Below are positions 47,750 through 55,116 of a stretch of DNA of 64,000 nucleotides, piece after piece; position 1 is the stretch's first letter; the number at the start of each line of letters is the position of its first letter. The stretch is from contig NC_015312.1 in assembly GCF_000196675.2 (NCBI RefSeq), positions 992,001 through 1,056,000 of the forward strand. Reading direction: 5' to 3'. Made by a program: the position numbers and the translations under genes. The notes beneath the pieces were generated by a model. It saw nothing but the letters and a program-made list of their open reading frames with translations, was not told the DNA's origin and searched no databases. The DNA comes from Pseudonocardia benzenivorans CB1190 (GTDB lineage Bacteria > Actinomycetota > Actinomycetes > Mycobacteriales > Pseudonocardiaceae).

Positions 47750-50059
47750 CTAACCTTTCGACGGCGTCGGGCATTCCGCGGCGGAGACCAGGCCGAGCCT
47801 CCGGGTCGCGCGCGTCATCGCGACGTAGAGGTCGGCGGGGTTGTGGGCACGGATGCGCTCGGGCTCGACGATGACGACGACGTCGAACTCGAGGCCCTTG
47901 GCCGACACCGGAGTGTGCACCTCGGCGGGAAGGCCGTCGAGACCGTCGACGTCGGCGGCGATCACCGCGAGCGTCCCGCGACCCAGCTGCGCCACCTCCG
48001 TCTCGACGGCCTTCCGGACCTCGGCGGCCAGCGACTCCGCGGGAACCGTCCGCCGCCACGGGTCCTCGCCGGTGGAGCGCACCGACTCCGGCGGCCGCCG
48101 GTCCGGCGCGAACTCGGCCAGTACCTCGCCGGCCGCCGCCATGATCTCCGACGGCGTGCGGTAGTTGACCGTCAGCGTCCGGTAGGTCCAACGGTCGCCC
48201 AGGTGTGGGCGCAGCACGTCGGCCCACGCCTGCGCACCGCCGGGCGCGCTGCGTTGCGCCAGGTCGCCGACCGCGGTGACCGAACCCGACGGACACCGTC
48301 GCAGCAGGACGTGCCAGTCCATGGCCGAGAGCTCCTGCGCCTCGTCGACGACGAGGTGGCCGTAGCGCCAGTCGCGGTCACCGGCCGCGCGCTCGGCGAC
48401 GCTCGCCAGGTGGGAGGGCACCTGCCGCTGCGCGAGGACGTCGGCGGTGACGAAGTCCGTGGGGCGCGCCTCGTCGGGGTCCTCGCCCGCGATCTGCCGG
48501 TCGGCCACCTCCAGGATGCTCAACACCTCGGCGGCGTAGCGGCCGTCGGGTTCGTCGGGTGTCGGCGCGGGCGCGTCGGGAAGCGGACCCAGCAGCTCGG
48601 CCAGCTCGTCGAGCAACGGCGCGTCCGCCACGGTCCAGGGCGATCCCGCGGGCCGGAACAGCCCGCCGAGCCCGTCGCCGGCGGAGGCCAGCCGCTCGGG
48701 CGAGGAGAACAGGTCGGTCAGGGCCTGCTCGGGGGTCAGCAGCGGCCACAGCGTCTCGACGGCGGCGTGGAAACCGAGGTCGGCGCGCAGGTCGTCGCGT
48801 AGCTCCGCGCGCATCTCCGCGGTGACCTGCGCGGCGCCGGCCGGGTCGATCTCGGGGATGTCGAGGTCGCGCAACAGCTCGGCGAGCTCGGGCGGGTCCT
48901 CCAGGTCGTGGCCGAGCTTCTTCAGGCCCTGGTCGAGCAGCAGCCCGCCCAGCGCATCACGGAACGTCGTCCGCGCGGCGTTGTGCGGCAGCCCCGTCGC
49001 CCGCGCCCGCCGCCGGGCCTCCGCGGCGATCCTCCGGTCGATCTCGACGGTGACGTCCTCCAGCTCGATCGCGATCGGGGATGCGGGCAGGCCCTGCCGG
49101 TCGGCCACGGCGCGGCGCAGCACGTCGATCATCGAGAGGTCGCCCTTGGTGCGGGCCACGTCGTCGGGATCGACGGCCGTCGCGACGACGCCGTGCGCCA
49201 GCCGCCCCGGCGTCGTGAAGACGACGGCCGACTCGCCCAGTGCCGGCAACACCCCGCCGACGTAGCGGATGAAGCCCGCGCTCGGTCCGACCACGAGCAC
49301 GCCGCTGCGCGCGAGGCGGTCCCGGTGCGAGTAGAGCAGGTACGCGACGCGGTGCAGCGCGACCGCGGTCTTGCCCGTCCCCGGCCCACCCTCGATGACG
49401 ACGACGCCGGACAGCGGCAGCCGGATGATCGCGTCCTGCTCGGCCTGGATCGTCGTGACGATGTCGCGCATCGTCGACCCCCGCGGCGCCCGCAATGCGG
49501 CGAGCAGCGCCGGATCCGAGGCAGAACCGGAATCCGTGTCGCGGTCGAGCACGTCGTCGTGGAAATCGACGACGCGTTCCTCCGGTGCGGTTCCGGCGAT
49601 CCGGAAATGGCGGCGCCGGGTCACTCCGAGTGGGGACGCGAGCGTCGCGCAGTAGAACGGTTGCGACGCCGGTGCTCGCCAGTCGACGAGTGCGCTCTCG
49701 CCATCGGCCGGGTCGGTGAGGCCGACCCGCCCCACGTAGGTCGTCGACCCGTCGGTGCGGTCGAGCCGCCCGAAGCACAGCCCGGAGCGGGCCGCGGTCA
49801 ACGACGCCACCCGTTCCGACCAGCGATGGACCGACACGTCGCGCTCCCACCGTGCGCTCAGCTCCCCGCCGGTCCGCTCGGCCAGCGAGCCGCGGGCGTG
49901 CGCCGCGGCGGACTCGAGCTCCGCCGTGAGCAGTGCGTGCATCCGCCGGATCCGGGCGTTCTCCCCGGCCAGTTCTTGCTCGACGAGGGGTGTTCCAGCG
50001 GGGTCGGGGGTTGTGTTAGAATTGACTTGTAGAGGTGCACTCTCGCATTCTGAAGGCAC
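47750..50059 (-). CDS. HelD-like superfamily 1 helicase (RNA polymerase-associated)
   Basis: A 769-residue UvrD/HelD-type ATPase. A helical N-terminal arm (about 24-65) precedes domain 1A with Walker A GGPGTGKTAVALHR (224-237). Further motifs are LVVDEAQELSAMDW (Walker B), VGDLAQRS (III), NYRTPSEI (IV), SAKGLEFDVVVIVEPE (V) and LYVAMTRATRRLGLV (VI). HelD proteins release stalled RNA polymerase, and one actinomycete branch (HelR) gives rifampicin tolerance. Which branch this is cannot be decided by eye. The GTG start lies 5 bases after a TATTCT -10 box, implying a leaderless mRNA. Confidence 0.88.
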   Translation of the reverse strand: MPSECESAPLQVNSNTTPDPAGTPLVEQELAGENARIRRMHALLTAELESAAAHARGSLAERTGGELSARWERDVSVHRWSERVASLTAARSGLCFGRLDRTDGSTTYVGRVGLTDPADGESALVDWRAPASQPFYCATLASPLGVTRRRHFRIAGTAPEERVVDFHDDVLDRDTDSGSASDPALLAALRAPRGSTMRDIVTTIQAEQDAIIRLPLSGVVVIEGGPGTGKTAVALHRVAYLLYSHRDRLARSGVLVVGPSAGFIRYVGGVLPALGESAVVFTTPGRLAHGVVATAVDPDDVARTKGDLSMIDVLRRAVADRQGLPASPIAIELEDVTVEIDRRIAAEARRRARATGLPHNAARTTFRDALGGLLLDQGLKKLGHDLEDPPELAELLRDLDIPEIDPAGAAQVTAEMRAELRDDLRADLGFHAAVETLWPLLTPEQALTDLFSSPERLASAGDGLGGLFRPAGSPWTVADAPLLDELAELLGPLPDAPAPTPDEPDGRYAAEVLSILEVADRQIAGEDPDEARPTDFVTADVLAQRQVPSHLASVAERAAGDRDWRYGHLVVDEAQELSAMDWHVLLRRCPSGSVTAVGDLAQRSAPGGAQAWADVLRPHLGDRWTYRTLTVNYRTPSEIMAAAGEVLAEFAPDRRPPESVRSTGEDPWRRTVPAESLAAEVRKAVETEVAQLGRGTLAVIAADVDGLDGLPAEVHTPVSAKGLEFDVVVIVEPERIRAHNPADLYVAMTRATRRLGLVSAAECPTPSKG

Positions 50060-50064
50060 TCGTC

Positions 50065-50094
50065 AGAATAGCTTTCCCGCACCTCGTTCCGCAA
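50065..50094 (-). promoter_or_regulatory. Promoter of the HelD-like gene (leaderless)
   Basis: On the minus strand TTGCGG and TATTCT (50070-50065) are separated by 18 bases. Six bases beyond the -10 box is the G of the GTG start (50059). A 7-base inverted repeat (ATTCTGA at 50047-50053 and TCAGAAT at 50063-50069) straddles this start and may be an operator. The local sequence is notably AT-rich. Confidence 0.6.
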
Positions 50095-50105
50095 TTCTTC
50101 GGGTG

Positions 50106-50463
50106 TTATGCGTCCAGTCGGACCCGCACCGAGACCCGTCCCTGATCGTCCCGCGTGGTCACGGCGTGGCCGGTCCGGTCGGTGCCGTCGAGGGTCAGCG
50201 TCAGCGGGCCGCCGTCGCCGAGGAAGTTGCGCCACCACGTCTTCGCGTCGGGGAACTCGACGCCGATCAGCACATCGTCACCGCTGCGGCGGTAGCCGAC
50301 GGGCGTGCGGAACGTGCGCCCCGTCCGGCGGCCGACCTAGCTAGGTGATCTCCGTGATGCCGCGACTGACGAACCGTCCGACGACCGGCGCCTTCGCGAG
50401 CGCGGACACCGCCGCGTTGACGAGCCGGACGAGCGGGGCGAAGGGCGAGGACGACATGCGCAC
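50106..50463 (-). pseudogene. Broken deazaflavin-dependent nitroreductase-like (DUF385) gene
   Basis: Two frames together make one small DUF385-type protein. The 5' part (GTG 50463, or ATG 50457) encodes MSSSPFAPLVRLVNAAVSAL through GRFVSRGITEIT and stops at a TAG. The 3' part (50336-50106) encodes VGRRTGRTFRTPVGYRRSG and continues with VEFPDAKTWWRNFLG, TLDGTDRTGHA and a TAA stop. They are separated by CTAGCTAG at 50333-50340, a four-base duplication that adds a frameshift, and each frame meets a TAG there. Joined, they give about 115 residues, a normal size for the family. It could be a true pseudogene or a sequencing error, though the TAG would remain even without the extra four bases. Confidence 0.75.
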
Positions 50464-51292
50464 GTGTCCGAGGCTAGTCACGTGATCGCCGGGATTCTGT
50501 GACCCGCAGGTGCTGATCACGAGCGCGCGGCCGGCGTTCCGGGGTGTGTCGCCGGGTGTGCGGTTCGGGCAGGAGTCGACGGGTCGCCGGCGCCGCACCG
50601 TCGAGGCGGTCGGCGCCCCCGCCTGGCGTGGCTGTGGCTGTGGCTGCGGCGGTGGCTGTAGGCGGTGGCGGTGGCGCCGGTGCGCGACCCCGGCGTGGAC
50701 AGGGCTGCGGGCGTTGAGGTTGCGGGCGTTGAGGCGGCGCCCGCGCGATCTCACTACGGCTCCCCGGGTTCGTCGCCGTGCGTCGGCCTTGCGCGCTGGG
50801 TGGTGACGGCGCTGGTGGTGACGGCGCTGGGGCGCGGCCGGGGTGATCGCTGCGCCGGATGTGGGACATGGGCGCAACCAGCTGCGCTCAGGTCCCGGAA
50901 ACGCCGATCACGGGCAGTCGGCAGGCCGGCCGGGACGTCGGCGCACGTGCGGATTGCAGTGAGGGGGCTGGGCCGGGTGGTTTGACCGGCGCGGGGCCCG
51001 ATTCTGTCGGTACCCCCGGCGTGGGCCCCGGGGTGATCGCCCTCTGTGGGACATGGGCGCGACCACGTGCGCTCTTGTCCCGGAAACGGTGATCACGAGC
51101 AGGGGCGGGGCCTGCCGGGGTGTGTCGGCTCGCGTGCGGGTCGCCCTGGGGGGAGCGGCCGGCCCTGCGGTGTGAGAGGCGCGGAGTGCGACCACGTGCG
51201 CCTTGTCCCGCATACGCTGATCACCGGGAGGCGGGCGGGGCGCGCCGGGGACCCGAACGTCGTCGGTCGGGCCACCGGCGTGCGGGACGGTC
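50464..51292. repeat. Non-coding tract with four diverged copies of a hairpin/TGATCAC repeat
   Basis: An 829-base region without a supported gene. A family of imperfect repeats is visible. Two copies start with GGGACATGGGCGC, an 8-base loop, and the imperfect complement ending GTCCC (about 50862-50895 and 51049-51082). They are followed by GGAAACG and a (T/C)GATCAC box, at 50905-50911 and 51090-51096. More diverged boxes lie at 50514-50520 and 51219-51225. CGGGGTGTGTCG recurs downstream of the first and third. A 15-base perfect tandem duplication (GTGGTGACGGCGCTG) lies at 50800-50829. Spacing of the boxes is 391, 185 and 129 bases. Confidence 0.65.
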
Positions 51293-51652
51293 CTACTCGG
51301 ACGCGGCGCCCGAGTCGCCCGAGTCGCCCGAGTCGTCGGAGGCGCCCGTGTCGGCAGCGGCCGAGTCGGCGGCGGGAGCGGCCGGGAGCGGCAGGGCGCC
51401 CAGGACGGTGCCCGCGACGGCGTTGGGGTCGACGGGCAGCGGCACCGGCAGGTTCGGCAGCGACGGCGGCGCCGGGAGCGCGCCGGCCACCGTGCCGACC
51501 GCGTCGGCCACCGGTGCGGGGAGCGCACCGGTGGCGGCGTCGAGCGGGCCCGCGGCGGGAGCGGCCTCGTCGGCGAACGCCAGGCCCGGGGTCAGGATGG
51601 CGAGCGGCAGCGCGGCGGCACCGACGAGCACGGTCCGGGTGGACTTGCGCAT
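51293..51652 (-). CDS. Small secreted Ala/Pro-rich protein
   Basis: A 119-residue exported protein. A Sec signal peptide (MRKSTRTVLVGAAALPLAIL, cleavage near AFA-DEA) is followed by a low-complexity mature part with repeated GALPAP and LPVPLPV patterns and an acidic Ser/Asp/Gly tail (DDSGDSGDSG). AAGGAGG 6 bases upstream fixes the ATG. No domain is recognised; a cell-wall or surface role is plausible. It is downstream of the repeat tract on the minus strand. Confidence 0.75.
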   Translation of the reverse strand: MRKSTRTVLVGAAALPLAILTPGLAFADEAAPAAGPLDAATGALPAPVADAVGTVAGALPAPPSLPNLPVPLPVDPNAVAGTVLGALPLPAAPAADSAAADTGASDDSGDSGDSGAASE

Positions 51653-51951
51653 GCGGTTCCTCCTTCTTCTCTGATACGTCGCGCCCCCGACCGGTGACGG
51701 GGATCCGCGAGCGTCCCCGTGATAAACGCGCCGAGCGCAGTCGACGACGTGGTTTCCCACCGGTTCGTGTGAGCAACCGATGGCCACCCGGGCGACACGG
51801 TCTTGATCGAGTGAACTCATCGTCACCGCGGGTCGTGACGAACAGTGGTCGATCACCGGCCGTGCGCTTGACCCGCGCCGGCGGATGCACTACCCGCCGA
51901 AGCCAGAGCGTAGGTGTTGACCTACGTAGGTTGACGCCTACGCTGAGGAGC
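51653..51951. promoter_or_regulatory. Intergenic region with ArsR operator
   Basis: Between the divergent secreted-protein and ArsR genes. The right end contains ACCTACGTAGGT, a perfect 12-base palindrome (51920-51931), flanked by two direct copies of TTGAC (51917 and 51931 regions), and then TACGCT (51939-51944), a candidate -10 box 7 bases before the ArsR GTG. The overlap of palindrome and promoter suggests autoregulation by the ArsR protein. Confidence 0.55.
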
Positions 51952-52266
51952 GTGCAGGCGGTGTGGGAGGCGGTGGCCGAGCCGCGGCGGCGCGCGATCC
52001 TGGTCCTCGTGCGGGACCGGGAGCTGGCCGCCGGGCAGATCGCGGCCCAGTTCCCCGACGTCGCCCGGCCGACGGTCTCGCAGCACCTGCGCGTGCTGCG
52101 CGACGCGGGGCTGGTCGTCGAGCGCCGGGTCGGGACCAGCCGGCTCTACCGCGCCCGTCCCGAGGGGTTCGCCGAGGTGAGGGAGTTCCTCGACCGGTTC
52201 TGGGCCGGCCGCCTGCAGGCACTGAAGGAAGCCGCCGAAGCCGAGCAGAGGACCCGAGATGGCTGA
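51952..52266 (+). CDS. ArsR family transcriptional regulator
   Basis: A 104-residue winged-helix regulator (AVAEPRRRAILVLVRDRELAAGQIAAQFPDVARPTVSQHLRVLRDAGLVVERRVG). No cysteine metal-binding motif is present, as is usual for ArsR proteins paired with SRPBCC genes. The GTG at 51952 lies 7 bases after a TACGCT box and next to AGGAG, so a leaderless or very short leader is likely. It overlaps the downstream SRPBCC gene by 8 bases. Confidence 0.9.
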   Translation: MQAVWEAVAEPRRRAILVLVRDRELAAGQIAAQFPDVARPTVSQHLRVLRDAGLVVERRVGTSRLYRARPEGFAEVREFLDRFWAGRLQALKEAAEAEQRTRDG

Positions 52267-53161
52267 GCCCGTCGTCCGTGAGATCGACATCGATGCGGCG
52301 CCGGAGACGGTGTTCGCGTTCTTCGTCGAGCCCGCGAAACTCACCCGCTGGCTCGCCGACGAGGCCGTCCTCGACCCGTGCGCGGGCGGGGTCTGTGTGC
52401 AGGTCCATCCCGGTGACGACCGCGGCAGCGACCGGTCGTTCCACATGAGCGGACGCTTCGTCGAGGTCGACCCACCGCGTCGTGTCGTCTTCACCTGGGG
52501 GTTCACCGAGCCGGAGATCGGGGTGCCACCGGACTCGACGACTGTCGAGGTCACGTTGCGGCCCAACGGTTCCGGAACGAGGGTCCGGCTCGTGCACCAC
52601 GACCTGCCGTCGTCGGCGACCGCCGACCACGAGCAGGGGTGGACGGAGATGCTGCGCCGTCTCGATAGCGCGGTCACCGCGGGCCGGGGCGCCGACGGGC
52701 AGGCGATGCGGCACGAGATCTGGATCGAGGCACCGCAGGAGGCGGTCTTCGCCGCCCTCACGACGCGCGACGGCCTCGACGGCTGGTGGGGGCGTGCGGT
52801 CGCGGCGGATGCCGAGGTCGGCGGGGTCGTCGAGTTCGACCATGGCTTCGGCGTCCCGCTGCGCATGCGCGTCACCGACCTCGTCGACGGCGAGCGTGTC
52901 GAATGGACCTGCCTCGGGGGCTTCGACGACCCGGGGAACCCGGCGTCGGACTGGGGTGGGACGCGGCTCTCCTTCGACCTGACGACGGTGAAGAAGGCCG
53001 ACGTCGCGCCCCCGCTCGACGCCTACGTCTCCCGCGACGAGTTCACCGTTCTGCGCTTCGAGCACGCCGGCTGGGCGCCGGGCGCGCGCTGGTTCGCGTT
53101 CTGCTCCACGGCGTGGGCGGTCACCCTGGAGTCCGGGCTCAAGACGAGCTGCCAGGAGTGA
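52259..53161 (+). CDS. Tandem SRPBCC (AHSA1-type) domain protein
   Basis: A 300-residue protein made of two SRPBCC folds. The first (1-147) has VREIDIDAAPETVFAFFVEPAKLTRWLADEAVLDP and GRFVEVDPPRRVVFTWGF. The second (150-300) has HEIWIEAPQEAVFAALTTRDGLDGWWGR and ERVEWTCLGGF. These helix-grip folds bind hydrophobic ligands. It overlaps the ArsR gene, forming the common regulator-SRPBCC unit, and its end overlaps the convergent DHFR-like gene by 23 bases. Confidence 0.9.
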   Translation: MAEPVVREIDIDAAPETVFAFFVEPAKLTRWLADEAVLDPCAGGVCVQVHPGDDRGSDRSFHMSGRFVEVDPPRRVVFTWGFTEPEIGVPPDSTTVEVTLRPNGSGTRVRLVHHDLPSSATADHEQGWTEMLRRLDSAVTAGRGADGQAMRHEIWIEAPQEAVFAALTTRDGLDGWWGRAVAADAEVGGVVEFDHGFGVPLRMRVTDLVDGERVEWTCLGGFDDPGNPASDWGGTRLSFDLTTVKKADVAPPLDAYVSRDEFTVLRFEHAGWAPGARWFAFCSTAWAVTLESGLKTSCQE

Positions 53162-53735
53162 CCGGGTAGCGCAGGTGCGTCACGCCGCGACCCTCGACGA
53201 CCTGGGGGTCGCCGAGGCGGATCGGGGTGTCGCCCAGGCGGTCGAACCAGCGGATGCCCCTGCCGAGCAGCACCGGCGCGATGTTGACGCTCAGTTCGTC
53301 GACCAGCCCCGCGACGAGACACTGCTGGGTGATCTCCGCACTCGCGACGACGACGTCCCGGTCGCCCGCGACCGCCTTCGCCTGCTCGATCGCCGCCGCG
53401 ACGCCGTCGGTGACGAACGTGGCGCCCGGCGCGTAGGGCTGGGCGGGCGGCTCGTGCGTGACGACGAAGATCGGGGCGCCGATCGGGTGTGCGCCGCCCC
53501 AGCCCTTGGTCACCTCGTAGAGCCGCCGCCCGCAGACCAACGCGCCCGTGTGCGCCAGCGCCTCGCGCAGCAGGGCGGCGCTCGCCTCGGAGGTCCGGAA
53601 CGTGAGCGTGTCGATGTGCGAGGGGGTCTCGACGTCACCGTCGCCGAACCAGCCGAACAGCTCCATGACCCCGTCGTCGGGGTCGGCGATGAAGCCGTCC
53701 AGCGACATCGTCATGTCCGCGATCACCCGTGCCAT
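53139..53735 (-). CDS. Dihydrofolate reductase/RibD C-terminal family protein
   Basis: A 198-residue protein with the RibD_C/DHFR-like fold: VIADMTMSLDGFIADPDDGVMELFGWFGDG, ALVCGRRLYEVTKGWGG, FVVTHEPP and VVVASAEITQQCLVAGLVDELSVNIAPVLLGRG. Small stand-alone members are NADPH-dependent reductases of unknown substrate. The start gives the family N-terminus MARVIADMTMSLDGF. Confidence 0.9.
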   Translation of the reverse strand: MARVIADMTMSLDGFIADPDDGVMELFGWFGDGDVETPSHIDTLTFRTSEASAALLREALAHTGALVCGRRLYEVTKGWGGAHPIGAPIFVVTHEPPAQPYAPGATFVTDGVAAAIEQAKAVAGDRDVVVASAEITQQCLVAGLVDELSVNIAPVLLGRGIRWFDRLGDTPIRLGDPQVVEGRGVTHLRYPVTPGSSS

Positions 53736-53855
53736 GTCGGCCTCCTCGATGTGCGGCCCGCCTCCTGCGGACCGTTCGAGTCGTTCAACGCACGCGGGCG
53801 CCCGGACTCATCGGAGCGGCTCGACGGGCCGCCGCGAGAGGTGCGCGCCGCGGCG

Positions 53856-54923
53856 TCAGCGGCGGGCCCGGACGGCGGCGGCGAGGTCGTCGAGCACGCC
53901 GGCGGTGGTGGACCAGTCCATGCAGGCGTCGGTGACGCTGCGGCCGCGCACCATGTCGGGGCCGATCTCCTGGCGGCCGGCCTCCAGGAAGCTCTCGAGC
54001 ATCACCCCGACGACCCCGGACTCGCCGGCCGCGATCCGCCGCGCGAGGTCGCCTGCGACGACGGGCTGGCGGCGATGGTCCTTGCCGGAGTTGCCGTGGC
54101 TGGCGTCGACGATGACGCGCTCGGGGAGACCGGCACCGGCGAGGGTCCCGAGCGCGGCGGCGACGTCGGTGGCCGAGTAGTTCGGGCCGCCGCTGCCGCC
54201 GCGCAGGATGACGTGGCAGTCGGGGTTGCCGGTCGTCGTGATCAGCGATGCGAGGCCGTCGGGGTTGATGCCCATGAAGACGTGGCTGCCCGCAGAGGCG
54301 CGGGCCCCGTCGACCGCGATCTGCACGTCCCCGTCGGTGGAGTTCTTGATCCCGATGGGCATCGACAGCGCGCTGCACAGCTGGCGGTGGACCTGGCTCG
54401 CGGCCGTCCGCGCCCCGATCGACCCCCACGACACGACGTCGGCGATGTACTGCGGGGTGATCGGGTCGAGGAACTCGCAGCCCACGGGCAGGCCCAGCGC
54501 GCAGATGTCGAGCAGCAGCGACCGGGCGATCCGCAGCCCCTTGTTGACCTTGAACGTGCCGTCGAGGTCGGGGTCGTTGATCAGGCCCTTCCAGCCCACG
54601 GTCGTGCGCGGCTTCTCGAAGTACGCCCGCATGACGACGACGAGGTCCTCGTGCAGCGCCTGCGCGTGCGCGGCGAGCCGGTGTGCGTAGTCGAGCGCGG
54701 CGTCGGCGTCGTGGATCGAGCACGGGCCGACGACCACGACGAGCCGGTCGTCGCGGCCGTCGAGGACGTCGACCACCTCGGACCGGCCGCGGGTGACGGT
54801 GGTGGCGACGGTGTCGTCGGCCGGCAGCTCGGAGCGCAGCAGGGCGGGGGAGATCAGCGGGCTGATCCCTGCGGTGCGCTGCGCGTCGAGCGACGGAGCG
54901 CCGAGGATGTCGAGGCTGGTCAT
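53856..54923 (-). CDS. aroG: 3-deoxy-7-phosphoheptulonate synthase, class I
   Basis: A 355-residue DAHP synthase, the first step of the shikimate pathway (PEP plus erythrose 4-phosphate). Signatures include VVVGPCSIHDADAALDYA, MRAYFEKPRTTVGWKGLINDP, GCEFLDPITPQY, IGIKNSTDG, HVILRGG and DASHGNSGKDH. It is of the AroF/G/H type, not the plant-like class II enzyme typical of actinobacteria, so it may be a second isozyme. A 21-residue leader peptide with WYWF and a hairpin covering AGAGGA precede it, pointing to control by aromatic amino acids. The symbol is given for the class; which E. coli paralogue it matches is not determined. Confidence 0.92.
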   Translation of the reverse strand: MTSLDILGAPSLDAQRTAGISPLISPALLRSELPADDTVATTVTRGRSEVVDVLDGRDDRLVVVVGPCSIHDADAALDYAHRLAAHAQALHEDLVVVMRAYFEKPRTTVGWKGLINDPDLDGTFKVNKGLRIARSLLLDICALGLPVGCEFLDPITPQYIADVVSWGSIGARTAASQVHRQLCSALSMPIGIKNSTDGDVQIAVDGARASAGSHVFMGINPDGLASLITTTGNPDCHVILRGGSGGPNYSATDVAAALGTLAGAGLPERVIVDASHGNSGKDHRRQPVVAGDLARRIAAGESGVVGVMLESFLEAGRQEIGPDMVRGRSVTDACMDWSTTAGVLDDLAAAVRARR

Positions 54924-54928
54924 GACGG

Positions 54929-54955
54929 GGGTCGTCCTCTCAAAGGATCGGACCC
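54929..54955 (-). promoter_or_regulatory. Predicted hairpin sequestering the DAHP synthase ribosome binding site
   Basis: On the minus-strand RNA, GGGUC pairs with GACCC (54955-54951 with 54933-54929), and inside it UCCU pairs with AGGA. The latter is the core of the AGAGGA ribosome binding site, 11 bases before the ATG. Upstream, an 8-base stem (54970-54977 with 54983-54990) could act as a competing structure. Confidence 0.5.
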
Positions 54956-55003
54956 GCCCGTCGTCACCGCGAGCCGGTCCGTCCGGCTCGGGGTGGTCGA
55001 TGG

Positions 55004-55069
55004 TCAGCGCAGCGGATCGCCCGCCGACCCATCCCGGGCCGGGCGTCCAAACCAGTACCAGCGCTGCAC
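55004..55069 (-). CDS. Aromatic leader peptide (VQRWYWF...) upstream of DAHP synthase
   Basis: A 21-codon frame starting with GTG: VQRWYWFGRPARDGSAGDPLR. The Trp-Tyr-Trp-Phe run includes all three aromatic amino acids, the end products controlled by DAHP synthase. A TACTGT box (55082-55077) lies 7 bases before the GTG, so the mRNA would be leaderless and the first ribosome would meet the aromatic codons at once. The stop is 80 bases before the DAHP synthase ATG. Slow translation could alter pairing of the downstream hairpins. Too short for standard annotation. Confidence 0.65.
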   Translation of the reverse strand: MQRWYWFGRPARDGSAGDPLR

Positions 55070-55116
55070 GGGCGCGACAGTAGCCGACGCGCCCGCCGGC
55101 CCGCCAGGGAGCATGG

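Noticed and set aside
50060..50110. Rifamycin-associated element upstream of the HelD-like gene
   Set aside because: Only a short TTGCGG match, already accounted for by the -35 box; the inverted-repeat structure I would expect is absent.
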